Assembly (NCBI GenBank): GCA_020073325.1
Contig: JAIQFJ010000009.1
Location: 1-35,490 of the forward strand
Source of the DNA: Terriglobia bacterium
GTDB taxonomy: Bacteria > Acidobacteriota > Terriglobia > Bryobacterales > Bryobacteraceae
DNA: 35,490 bases
Direction: 5' to 3'
Shown here: positions 1-8,244 of the stretch, piece by piece
Position numbering within the stretch: the stretch's first letter is position 1
Layout: each line of letters begins with the position of its first letter
The notes under the pieces: generated by a model
Database searches by the model: none
What the model was told of the DNA's origin: nothing
The model's input: only the letters and a program-made list of their open reading frames with translations
Made by a program: the position numbers and the translations under genes

Positions 1-650
1 CGGATCCGACTCAACTCAAGCGCGCCGTGTTCATCGCCCTCGCCAGCGGAGTCGTAATGGCGGGAGCCGACGGCCCGATGGCGGTCCGCATCGCTGAAAC
101 CACCGAGGGCCAGGCCGCCGAGCGAACCGGTGTCGAACTGCGCCGCGCCCTGCAAATGGTCGGCAATCATGAGTCGTATCGCGAAGCCCGCAATCTGGTC
201 GAGCAGGCATACATCCGTGAAGCTGAGGCGATCCGGTCGCCGTCGGTGCTGGCCGAGGGCGACGCGAAGGCGGTCACGAAGATCGACGAACTCGCGAAAA
301 CATTTGTCGAAACCGGTCGTGCCGCGGATTTGAAGCGTCTGGAAACATACGCGAAGTCGGTGGGATCGGCGGACATCAAGCTGACGTCCGACGAAGAACA
401 GGCCTCGAAGCTGATCCCGCGCAAGAAGCCGGGCGCTCCCGCGCAGCAGGGATTCGGAGGACGCGGCGCGCCCACAGCAGTTCCCGGAAACGGCGCTCAG
501 GAAGCGCGTCTGTTTGCCGATGGAAAGCGAACGATCCTCGAAATTCGCGACGCCGTCAGCGCCGAATTTTTCCCGATCGAGGCAGGGAAGTTCATCCAGT
601 ATTTCCGCGATCTGGAGAAGCAAGGCCAGTTCGAAATCGTGCAGAAATAA
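1..650 (+). CDS. C-terminal part of a protein cut by the window start; possibly the C-terminal region of an M28-type peptidase or related secreted protein
   Basis: Frame is open from base 3 (DPTQLKRAVFIALASG...) through 650; the C-terminal segment LFADGKRTILEIRDAVSAEFFPIEAGKFIQYFRDLEKQGQFEIVQK looks like a small winged-helix/PqqD-like tail. Confidence 0.5.
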   Translation, partial: DPTQLKRAVFIALASGVVMAGADGPMAVRIAETTEGQAAERTGVELRRALQMVGNHESYREARNLVEQAYIREAEAIRSPSVLAEGDAKAVTKIDELAKTFVETGRAADLKRLETYAKSVGSADIKLTSDEEQASKLIPRKKPGAPAQQGFGGRGAPTAVPGNGAQEARLFADGKRTILEIRDAVSAEFFPIEAGKFIQYFRDLEKQGQFEIVQK

Positions 651-723
651 GAATCGGCCGTTACTGAACGTGAATGAACATGAATAGATAATTGACGTTC
701 ATTGACGGCTATACTGAAACAGA

Positions 724-1338
724 ATGCATCTTGTCCCTACCCATGAAGACGTCGTCGGACTGCTCCGTCGCACCGGCGGCCTGCGCGAAGGACATTTTGA
801 GTACACCAATGGCCTGCACGCGAATGAATATCTGCAAGTGGCGCTCACCATGCGCTACTACGAGGCGGCGAAGATCCTTAGTGTCGGCCTGAGCCGCAAG
901 CTGCGCGCGAATTCGGAAATCCGGGCGATGATCCCGGAGCTTTCCATTGTCGCCCCCGCTACGGGCGGACTTCCGGTCGCCTACGGCGTCTGCGAAGCTC
1001 TGCGCGCGCGCCAGGTTTACTGGGCCGAACGCGAAAATGAAAACGAGCCGCAGCGCTTCCGCCAATATCTCGAGCTGAAGAAGGGCGAAAAAGTCCTGCT
1101 GGTCGACGATATTCTTCGCACCGGAAAGAAACTGGCCGAGTTGAAAAAGCTGGTTGAGAACAGCGGCGGAGAAGTTGTCGGCCTCGCAGTGGTGATCTAT
1201 CAGCCCAACCCGACCACGCCGAGCTTCGATCCGCTGCCGTTCTACTATCTGGCAGAACTCGACGCGACTTATTATAAGGACGCCGCGTCGTGCGACCTGT
1301 GCAAGAAAGGCGTGCCGATCGACAAGGTCTGGTTGTAA
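724..1338 (+). CDS. pyrE: Orotate phosphoribosyltransferase-like protein
   Basis: PRTase signature VLLVDDILRTGKK; APATGGLPVAYGV; overall OPRTase-like organisation. Confidence 0.8.
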   Translation: MHLVPTHEDVVGLLRRTGGLREGHFEYTNGLHANEYLQVALTMRYYEAAKILSVGLSRKLRANSEIRAMIPELSIVAPATGGLPVAYGVCEALRARQVYWAERENENEPQRFRQYLELKKGEKVLLVDDILRTGKKLAELKKLVENSGGEVVGLAVVIYQPNPTTPSFDPLPFYYLAELDATYYKDAASCDLCKKGVPIDKVWL

Positions 1339-1462
1339 GTTCACCTGCGGCACGCAAAGCCGGACACCCGCTCCTTAGCAGTCGCGGCTCTTTGTCAGTG
1401 TTTGGGAAATTGTCAGGGTTGCGGTAAAAGGAATGATTTCGCGCAAAGAGAGCGAGCCGTTC

Positions 1463-2383
1463 TTACTTCGCCGCGTCGAGAAAACTGCGCAGATCCGCTT
1501 CGTCGACGCCCGGCTCCCCCGGCGCGACGTTGTTCAGCTTGCCCGCCTTCATCCATTGTTCGAGCTGCCCGACTAAATCGAACAGATGGTCGAACGAATC
1601 GACAATAAACAGCAGCGGCTGATAATGGTCGATCTCGAAACTCTGATTGATCGCCCATTCGAGCTGAATCGGATAGCGCTGCACCTCAGGCGACTCGACG
1701 CAGTGCTGAATTTCGCCATATGAACTCAGCAGGCCGCTGCCGTAGACCTTCAGGCCGTCGCGCCCGCGCATAAGGCCGAACTCGATCGTGAACCAGAAAA
1801 AGCGAGCCATCGCTTTAATCACGCTGGTCAGCGTGCGGATCTGTTCGTCTTTGTCGCGAATTCCGCTCACCATTTCCGCCGCGGTGTGCGCGCATTCCCC
1901 GAAGCGGACCAGCGTGTCGGCAAACGCGCGATCGGTGTGCATCGGAACATGCCCTGCGATGTCGTGGAAGATATCGGGTTCCGGCAGATAGTCGAGCTTG
2001 TCCGATCGGCGGATGGTGATCGTGGTCGGAAATTCACGGTTACGCAGGCAGTCGAAGAACAGGAATGCCGGAACGTAACCGCTTACGGCTTTCGCTTTGA
2101 AACCCGTCAGCGGAGAAAGAAACCGGTTCACGTCGTCGAGCTTCGGGACCCGGTCGGCATTCAGGCACAACGAGCTGATTCCCTTTAAAAAGTGCTCGTT
2201 GGCGTATTTTTCCCACCGGGGCATCATGCGGGTGTAGAGCTTGTGCCAGGCCTCGTGATTCTCTTCCGAATACAGCTCGTACGGCTGGCGAATGTACAAT
2301 TCGCCGTGGCTGCGGGCATCTTCGATAAACGGAGCTTCGGTGGTTGTAAGGCCGATCGAAACAGAGGCTGGCATCGCGTCCAT
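1463..2383 (-). CDS. phhA: Phenylalanine 4-monooxygenase (aromatic amino acid hydroxylase)
   Basis: PEPDIFHDIAGHVPMHTDRAFAD iron-binding motif, FWFTIEFGLMR, YGSGLLSSYGEI; the ORF extends to 2407 but MDAMPAS... is a likelier start. Confidence 0.92.
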   Translation of the reverse strand: MDAMPASVSIGLTTTEAPFIEDARSHGELYIRQPYELYSEENHEAWHKLYTRMMPRWEKYANEHFLKGISSLCLNADRVPKLDDVNRFLSPLTGFKAKAVSGYVPAFLFFDCLRNREFPTTITIRRSDKLDYLPEPDIFHDIAGHVPMHTDRAFADTLVRFGECAHTAAEMVSGIRDKDEQIRTLTSVIKAMARFFWFTIEFGLMRGRDGLKVYGSGLLSSYGEIQHCVESPEVQRYPIQLEWAINQSFEIDHYQPLLFIVDSFDHLFDLVGQLEQWMKAGKLNNVAPGEPGVDEADLRSFLDAAK

Positions 2384-2505
2384 AATGATACTCCAAATTC
2401 CACCCACGGGATAGTGGTGCTGAGGTAAATTTTCTAAGCGACATAGGGTGTTCGATGCGTAGGCATCAGCAAGTTACGTTGTTACGCTAAGCCTGGGAGT
2501 ACTGT

Positions 2506-3075
2506 ATGCGTTTGACGTTTGTAATCGCTTTCTGCGGAGCCCTGGCGTCGGGACAATCGCTGGTGGAACACGCCGCCGCGGCCGCCGGCGGATCGGTGGG
2601 CGGAGTCGCTGGAAAGAAAGTGAGCGACGGGTTGACATCGATCTTCCAGAAGGTGGACCAACAGACGGCAAAAGCGGCCAAAGGTTCGAAGGGCACGGCG
2701 GCAGCTTCGAGCGATCCGTTGCTCGAAGTCGGACCCGGCGTTCCGAAGCAGCGCGCTTCGGTTCCGCCCCCGCCTCCTCCGTTGAAGCACGCCGCGCATA
2801 AACCCGCGCCGCTGCCGGTGGCTCGCGTGGCGCCGGCTCCGGTGGTGACGCCGCAGGTCGAGCCGGAGCCGAATCCGGTCACCGCGACCGAGTTGAAGAC
2901 GCTGGTGGCGGGCATGAATCGCAAGGATGTTCTGAAACTCGGGGCGCCCGCCGCGCGCATCACGATGTATGACGATGGCCACCTGGTCGAGATTTACCGC
3001 TACCAGGATCACGATTCGAGCGTCGGCGTGGTACGGCTGACGGACGGGTCGGTTTCAAGCGTCCAGGTTCGCTGA
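2506..3075 (+). CDS. Hypothetical secreted protein with proline-rich linker
   Basis: N-terminal signal-like MRLTFVIAFCGALASGQS, low-complexity PPPPPPLKHA, conserved-looking C-terminal domain. Confidence 0.6.
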   Translation: MRLTFVIAFCGALASGQSLVEHAAAAAGGSVGGVAGKKVSDGLTSIFQKVDQQTAKAAKGSKGTAAASSDPLLEVGPGVPKQRASVPPPPPPLKHAAHKPAPLPVARVAPAPVVTPQVEPEPNPVTATELKTLVAGMNRKDVLKLGAPAARITMYDDGHLVEIYRYQDHDSSVGVVRLTDGSVSSVQVR

Positions 3076-3092
3076 GCCACGATCACGCGATC

Positions 3093-3602
3093 ATGGGAAG
3101 GATGCAGGTCCGCATCCTGACGGAATCCGACGCCGAAGCATTTCGCATCCTGCGCCGCGAACGCCTGCATCAGGAACCGCACGCGTTTGCGGAATCGATC
3201 GCGGAGCATGACGCGCTGTCGCTCGAAACGATTCGAACGCGCCTGCGCCGTTCGGGAGAGAACTTCGTCGTCGGAGCATTTGAGGACGAGGAACTGGTCG
3301 GCATCGCCGGCTTCTCGCGAAGCCCGCGGGTAAAGAGCCGGCATAAAGGAATCATCTGGGGCGTCTACGTGCGTTCGCGAGCGCGAGGGCAGGGAGCAGG
3401 CCGCGCGCTGATTTCCGCGCTGATCGATCGGGCGCGCGTGGAGCCGGGATTGGAGCAGATCCAGCTCAGCGTGTCGATCGGCCAGGAAGCCGCGCGGCGA
3501 TTGTACGAGTCGCTGGGATTTGAAGTGTTCGGCCGCGAGCGGCACGCATTGAAGGTCGACGGCCACTATGTCGACGAAGACCACATGGTCCTGTGGTTGT
3601 GA
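3093..3602 (+). CDS. GNAT family N-acetyltransferase
   Basis: GVYVRSRARGQGAGRALISALIDRA acetyl-CoA binding motif; RRLYESLGFEVFG. Confidence 0.88.
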   Translation: MGRMQVRILTESDAEAFRILRRERLHQEPHAFAESIAEHDALSLETIRTRLRRSGENFVVGAFEDEELVGIAGFSRSPRVKSRHKGIIWGVYVRSRARGQGAGRALISALIDRARVEPGLEQIQLSVSIGQEAARRLYESLGFEVFGRERHALKVDGHYVDEDHMVLWL

Positions 3603-3627
3603 GGGGGGCGCTCCCTCCGGTCGCGGT

Positions 3628-4044
3628 TCACTCCATTTTCGATTTTCGAAAACGCTTTGCACCCGCCCAATAGAGGCTGATCTCGTGGCCGTCCGGATCG
3701 TCCAGATAAGCGTGCATCCATCCCCACGGCATGAGCTTCGGCGGCTTCTTGATCGCGACGCCCTCGGCTTCGAGCTTCGCGCAGAACTTTTCGAGTTCCT
3801 TCACTTCGAAATACAGCCGCACGCCGTCGGACGGAGGCACGGATTGTCCCGGTTCGGGCAGATGCAGCGCGAGCGTGCCGGTGCCCTTCGACGCTTTGAG
3901 CCGGGCATAGACCACGCGCTTCCGCCACTCGAAGGTCTCGACGATTTTGAACCCGAGCAGGTCCGCGTAAAACTTCAGCGATGCGCTCACGTCGCGCGTG
4001 TAAAGCATCGCATGGTTGAAGTCGACCGGAGATCCTTTGGGCAT
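3628..4044 (-). CDS. VOC/glyoxalase family protein
   Basis: FNHAMLYTRDVSASLKFYADLLGFK...AYLDDPDGHEISLYW; the ORF extension 4045-4113 is encoded by a repeat and is probably not translated. Confidence 0.85.
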   Translation of the reverse strand: MPKGSPVDFNHAMLYTRDVSASLKFYADLLGFKIVETFEWRKRVVYARLKASKGTGTLALHLPEPGQSVPPSDGVRLYFEVKELEKFCAKLEAEGVAIKKPPKLMPWGWMHAYLDDPDGHEISLYWAGAKRFRKSKME

Positions 4045-4066
4045 GATCAGATCGTATACCGAAGCA

Positions 4067-4115
4067 ATGTGGGCCGGTAGGATACCGGCGAGCCGGCTGT
4101 CAGCCGGCCCCACAT
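4067..4115 (+). repeat. Double-hairpin REP-like element, copy A, with complete outer inverted repeat
   Basis: ATGTGGGCCGGTAGGATACCGGCGAGCCGGCTGTCAGCCGGCCCCACAT. Confidence 0.85.
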
Positions 4116-4117
4116 GT

Positions 4118-5431
4118 TTATCGCGGCGCGCGCGGTCCCGGGCCTCGCGCGAAGCTCGACATCGGCGGCGGCGGTGGAGGCTCGGGTTCCGGGGCCGGTT
4201 TCTTCGGGCGCGAATCGAGCCGCGTCAGAACCATCTCTTCTTTGGCTTTGGCGAACTTCGCCGTCCCCGGGGTGACACCGGTGGCGGCCACCATCTCGTC
4301 GGTGATCTCCATCGACGCCGGCAGATACTTGGCGAAGTAGTTGCGGATCCGATCCTGCACCAGCCGCTGCTCGGAGTAGACCAGCAGATAAAGCACGATC
4401 TCGCCGGGGGCCTTCGACAGGACTTGATACAGCGCCGACGGCTTCTGCAGCTTGGGACTCTTCAGGTCGCGCTCCAGTTTCTTCGCCGCCGCTTCCAGTT
4501 TTTCCGAGGCGTTCAGTTCCGGTTTCGTAAGCGCGGTCGCCTTCATCAGCGCCGAAATTTCTTTCGCGTTGAGCTTTTCGAGCAGCACCATCAGAAACAG
4601 CGGAAGCGCGTTCATCTTGTAATCGACCGGCACCACCTGCCGCGCCTTCTGCAGTTTCGCGAACGTCGCCAGATTCAGCTTCGCTCCTTCGAGCGCCGGC
4701 GAATACAAGCCGATCAGCTTTTCTTCCTCGAGGGCCTTCATCAGATCGCCCGCCAGCGGCTCCGCGGCCATGCGGCGCAGCTCGTCGCCGAGCGCTTCGG
4801 GCGTGATCTTGGTGAGCATCTCGGCTTCGCGCGCGTTTTCGTACTGCAGCCTGGTGCGCTCGTCGATCGCGTAGCCCAGGCGAATCTTGAAGCGGATCAG
4901 CCGGATCATGCGCGACGGATCGTCGTAGAAAGAATAGTTGTGAATCGCGCGCAGCTCTTTGCGTTCGATATCGCCCACGCCGTTGGTGGGATCGATCGGC
5001 AATCCGAGCGAGGCTTTATTCAACGACAGCGCGATCGCGTTGACGGTGAAATCGCGCGTGCGCAGGTCTTCGTGGATGGTCGCGGGACTGATCTGCGGCT
5101 TCCCGCCCGACTTGGCGTATTTTTCGTTGCGCGCCATGGCGAGCTCGGCTGTGACCGCGCCGGGGAATTTCAGCTCCAGACATTTTTTGTGATCGTCGGT
5201 CGAGACAATCGACGCGCCCGATTTTTCGATCGCCTTGACCAGCTTCAGCGGACTCGTCTCGACCGTGAAATCGAGATCGCGCACCGGAAAGCCGCCCAGC
5301 ATGTCGCGCAACGCGCCGCCGGTGAGAAACAGATTCACGCCCGCCGCAGAAGCGATCTTCTGCATCTCGCCCACCACGCGGAACTGTTCCGCGCTGAGGT
5401 GGCTCTCCAGCATGAACATGTAATCGCTCAT
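4118..5431 (-). CDS. CCA tRNA nucleotidyltransferase / poly(A) polymerase family protein
   Basis: LFLTGGALRDMLGGFPVRDLDFTVE; RDFTVNAIAL; NGVGDIERKELRAI. Confidence 0.9.
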   Translation of the reverse strand: MSDYMFMLESHLSAEQFRVVGEMQKIASAAGVNLFLTGGALRDMLGGFPVRDLDFTVETSPLKLVKAIEKSGASIVSTDDHKKCLELKFPGAVTAELAMARNEKYAKSGGKPQISPATIHEDLRTRDFTVNAIALSLNKASLGLPIDPTNGVGDIERKELRAIHNYSFYDDPSRMIRLIRFKIRLGYAIDERTRLQYENAREAEMLTKITPEALGDELRRMAAEPLAGDLMKALEEEKLIGLYSPALEGAKLNLATFAKLQKARQVVPVDYKMNALPLFLMVLLEKLNAKEISALMKATALTKPELNASEKLEAAAKKLERDLKSPKLQKPSALYQVLSKAPGEIVLYLLVYSEQRLVQDRIRNYFAKYLPASMEITDEMVAATGVTPGTAKFAKAKEEMVLTRLDSRPKKPAPEPEPPPPPPMSSFARGPGPRAPR

Positions 5432-5457
5432 TCGAACTTGTCCTCTACCGCGGGGAA

Positions 5458-6348
5458 CTACGCCCGCGGATGATGTTGGTCTACGGTCTCACGCAGCCGG
5501 CGCCGTGCCACATGTGTGTAAACCTGCGTTGTTGAAATATCGGCGTGCCCCAGCATGATCTGGACGCTGCGCAAATCGGCTCCGCCTTCGACCAGGTGCG
5601 TCGCAAAGCTGTGCCGGACCACGTGCGGCGTCAAATTTCGAAAAATGCCAACCTGCCGTCCATACCTGCGGATCAGTTTCCAGAATGCCTGCCGCGTCAT
5701 CGCACCTCCGCGCGCCGTGACGAAAAGAAACCGGCTCGCACGGCCCTTCAGGAGCTTGGGGCGGCTGTCGCTCAGATACCGGTCGATCGCCTCCCGCGCC
5801 GGAACGCCGAACGGCACCAGCCGCTGCTTGTTCCCTTTTCCGGTCACCCGCAGGACACCGAGGTCGCGCTCGACGGCGGACAGCTCCAGCCGGCACAATT
5901 CGGAAACCCGCAGCCCGGCCGCATACAGCAGCTCGAGCATCGCCCGGTCCCTGATACCGGTCGGTTTGGTGAGCGGAGGCGCGGCCAGAAGTTTTTCCAC
6001 CTCGTCCCGATTCAGATACTTAGGCAGCGTAGTCCACTGCCGGGGAAGCGCCAGAAATTCGGTGGGGTCGCGGTCGATTTCGCCCTCCCGTGCCAGAAAT
6101 CCATAGAAATTGCGCAGGGTCGTGATGTGGCGTGCGATCGACCGTGGCGACAGTCCCGCGCGATATAAAGACTCGACGTAGCTGGCCAGATCCTCGGAAG
6201 AGGCTTTTGCAGGGGCCGGGATTTTCGCGCTAAGTCTTTGTAAATCAAATTGATAAGAGTGCAGTGAATTCGCCGCCAGCCCCTTTTCCACACGGCAGAA
6301 ATCGAGGAACGACCGGACCGGTGCCGCATCGGCGACCAACGCGTTCAT
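5458..6348 (-). CDS. xerD: Tyrosine site-specific recombinase, XerC/XerD type
   Basis: LYAAGLRVSELCRL, GKGNKQRLVPFG, LTPHVVRHSFATHLVEGGADLRSVQIMLGHADISTTQVYTHV catalytic residues (R-H-R-H-Y). Confidence 0.93.
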   Translation of the reverse strand: MNALVADAAPVRSFLDFCRVEKGLAANSLHSYQFDLQRLSAKIPAPAKASSEDLASYVESLYRAGLSPRSIARHITTLRNFYGFLAREGEIDRDPTEFLALPRQWTTLPKYLNRDEVEKLLAAPPLTKPTGIRDRAMLELLYAAGLRVSELCRLELSAVERDLGVLRVTGKGNKQRLVPFGVPAREAIDRYLSDSRPKLLKGRASRFLFVTARGGAMTRQAFWKLIRRYGRQVGIFRNLTPHVVRHSFATHLVEGGADLRSVQIMLGHADISTTQVYTHVARRRLRETVDQHHPRA

Positions 6349-6411
6349 TTAGCTAATGATACAATACTTGCGAAATTGTTTGAAAGGAAATCCTGCGGAA
6401 AGGCCGCCTAA

Positions 6412-6909
6412 GTGGCTGGAACCACCAACAAAAAGGTTCTCATCGCCCGCTTCGACCGCGAATCGCTGCGCGGATTCGTCCAGACCCCGGGAGGCTTCGG
6501 GGCCGACGCAGTCGAGTTGCTGACGCCGGAAGGGTCGATCGTCTCGATTCCGTATTCGGAGACAAAAGCCGTTTGTTTTGTTCGGGATTTCGACGGCGCC
6601 GACTCCTGGCGCGAGCAGCGGTCGTTCGCCGCGCGTCCCAAAACGCCGGGGCTCTGGGTGCGGCTGGTCTTTCGCGATCAGGATTCGATGGAGGGCATGA
6701 TCGCGAACAACCTGTTGCTGGTGGAGCCGGGCGGGTTCAGCATCATTCCTCCGGACCCGACCTTTCAGAACCAGCGGATCTTCGTGCCGCGCGCGGCTCT
6801 GGCCGATGTGCAGGTGCTCGGGGTGATCGGAAGCCCGCTGCGCAGGAAGCCGGCCAAGAAAGTCGAGCAGGAAGAGGGGCAGCTCGAAATGTTCGGCGAA
6901 AACGGTTGA
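6412..6909 (+). CDS. Conserved hypothetical protein (GTG start)
   Basis: Coding-like ORF MAGTTNKKVLIARFDRESLRGFVQTPGGFGADAVELLTPEGSIVSIPYSETKAVCFVRDF... Confidence 0.75.
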   Translation: MAGTTNKKVLIARFDRESLRGFVQTPGGFGADAVELLTPEGSIVSIPYSETKAVCFVRDFDGADSWREQRSFAARPKTPGLWVRLVFRDQDSMEGMIANNLLLVEPGGFSIIPPDPTFQNQRIFVPRAALADVQVLGVIGSPLRRKPAKKVEQEEGQLEMFGENG

Positions 6910-7620
6910 ACCAGTGGGCGGTAAGGTCGCGCAATTGGAGTTGCGCGACGTTTGCCTGGCTGATCGAGGAGGCCTGGTTGCTGGAGCAGGGCGCTGATTT
7001 TTTTCTGCAGGCGAGCGTCGTGCTCAATCTGCTGCAGCAGCGAGCGTGTTGCCCCTGAGAGTCGCACAGGCAAGCTGGTCGCTTTGTCGTTTCGTTGGTT
7101 GCACGCCTCTTCACTCATCGGCAGGTGCTTGCGGGTTCGCCAGTCGTACAGGGCTATTCCGTTATCTAGTAAGCTGTCCCGGCGATTTCGAAAGCGGCGC
7201 TAGCCACTCGCTGGCGCTCGTGGTTCTGTGGTCTACATTGCAACTCCATCGTTTAGCACTGAACCGCGAACGCGAGTGAGCGGACCCGTTCGCTTTCGGA
7301 ATCGCCGGGACAGCTTACTAGAACGATTCTGGCGTGGATTCGAGGGTTAAAGATTTGCTCGAACTGGAGCTTCTTTTCGCGCCTCTTTCGGAGCCAGAAG
7401 GTCGCCGTTGCCAGCTCCTGAAAAACGAGCTGAAATCTGACTTGGAACATGCCCAGGCCGTCAATATAGGGTCTGCTTGCATGACAGCCTCCTTCTTTAC
7501 CGGTGGCATCGGCGTTGGGAACATTTTCGCAGGAAGTGGCGAGGGCGGCGCGTCCGTTCAGTCGCGTGAACTCGCCTGTAGTGTCGCATCGCGGCGGTGT
7601 GCTGGTCTGGGCGCGGGATG
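6910..7620 (-). pseudogene. Candidate hypothetical ORF interrupted by a 150-bp MITE-like element
   Basis: The minus-strand frame ...FEQIFNPRIHARIVL (right flank) joins LDNGIALYDWRTRKHLPMSEEACNQRNDKATSLPVRLSGATRSLLQQIEHDARLQKKISALLQQ (left flank) in frame once the element and one CTAG are removed. Confidence 0.4.
7169..7318. mobile_element. MITE-like element with ~28-bp terminal inverted repeats
   Basis: GTAAGCTGTCCCGGCGATTTCGAAAGCG at the left and its reverse complement (one mismatch) at the right; flanked by CTAG at 7166-7169 and 7318-7321 (TA duplication). Confidence 0.75.
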
Positions 7621-7630
7621 GCAAGACTGC

Positions 7631-7720
7631 TTGACCCCGCCCTTACGGGCGCGGCTGTCAGTCGCCGTCTCGACGTGATCGAGATCGACATCGCCAATGC
7701 GCGTGAGGGCGGGGTTTCAA
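7631..7720. repeat. Small foldback repeat
   Basis: TTGACCCCGCCCTTACG (7631-7647) versus GTGAGGGCGGGGTTTCAA (7703-7720), imperfect inverted; same terminal motif as the foldback at 21713-21871. Confidence 0.55.
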
Positions 7721-7745
7721 AGCTCCGCTTCACCGCCACGCGTGG

Positions 7746-7775
7746 TTGACTTTTATTTCGGCCGCTGCGAATAAT
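7746..7775 (+). promoter_or_regulatory. Candidate promoter of the Rrf2 regulator gene
   Basis: TTGACT, 18-nt spacer, AATAAT upstream of the ATG at 7792. Confidence 0.45.
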
Positions 7776-7791
7776 CGAAGTAGCGCCCGAC

Positions 7792-8244
7792 ATGTTAAAG
7801 CTCACGAAAAAAGCGGACTACGGGCTGATCGCGCTCCGGCATCTGGCGGAGATGCCCGGGGGATCGAGCGCGAAGGATATTGCCGTGAATTACGGCATTC
7901 CGCTGCCGCTGCTTTCGAAAATTTTGCAGAAATTGGCGCGTGAAGGATTGCTCGCCTCGGAGCAGGGGACGCGCGGAGGCTATCGGCTGGCTCGCGACCC
8001 GCATGAGATTTCGGCGCTCGAAGTGATTCGCGCGATCGACGGGCCGATCATCCTGACGCACTGCTTCACCGAACACACCGAGTGCGACCAGAGCGGCCGC
8101 TGCCCGGTGCGCGAGCCGCTGCGCAAGGTTCACGAAGGCATTTTGCAACTGCTCGAAAACATCAGCATTTCGGACCTCACGCAGGACGGCATGCCCGTGC
8201 CGGCCATCCCGCTCACCACCATTCAATTCGGAATGAAAACATGA
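7792..8244 (+). CDS. Rrf2 family transcriptional regulator (IscR-like)
   Basis: [70 protein letters not shown]; cysteines [22 protein letters not shown]. Confidence 0.92.
   Translation: MLKLTKKADYGLIALRHLAEMPGGSSAKDIAVNYGIPLPLLSKILQKLAREGLLASEQGTRGGYRLARDPHEISALEVIRAIDGPIILTHCFTEHTECDQSGRCPVREPLRKVHEGILQLLENISISDLTQDGMPVPAIPLTTIQFGMKT

Noticed and set aside
4016-5473. 485-aa plus-strand ORF
   Set aside because: Antisense shadow of the CCA/poly(A) polymerase gene, with Arg/Gln-rich composition and no recognisable domain.
7334-7678. Plus-strand ORF MDSRVKDLLELELLFAPL... as a real gene
   Set aside because: Not confidently excluded, but it runs into a foldback repeat at its 3' end, and the opposite strand gives an in-frame join across the MITE, so it was not called as a CDS.
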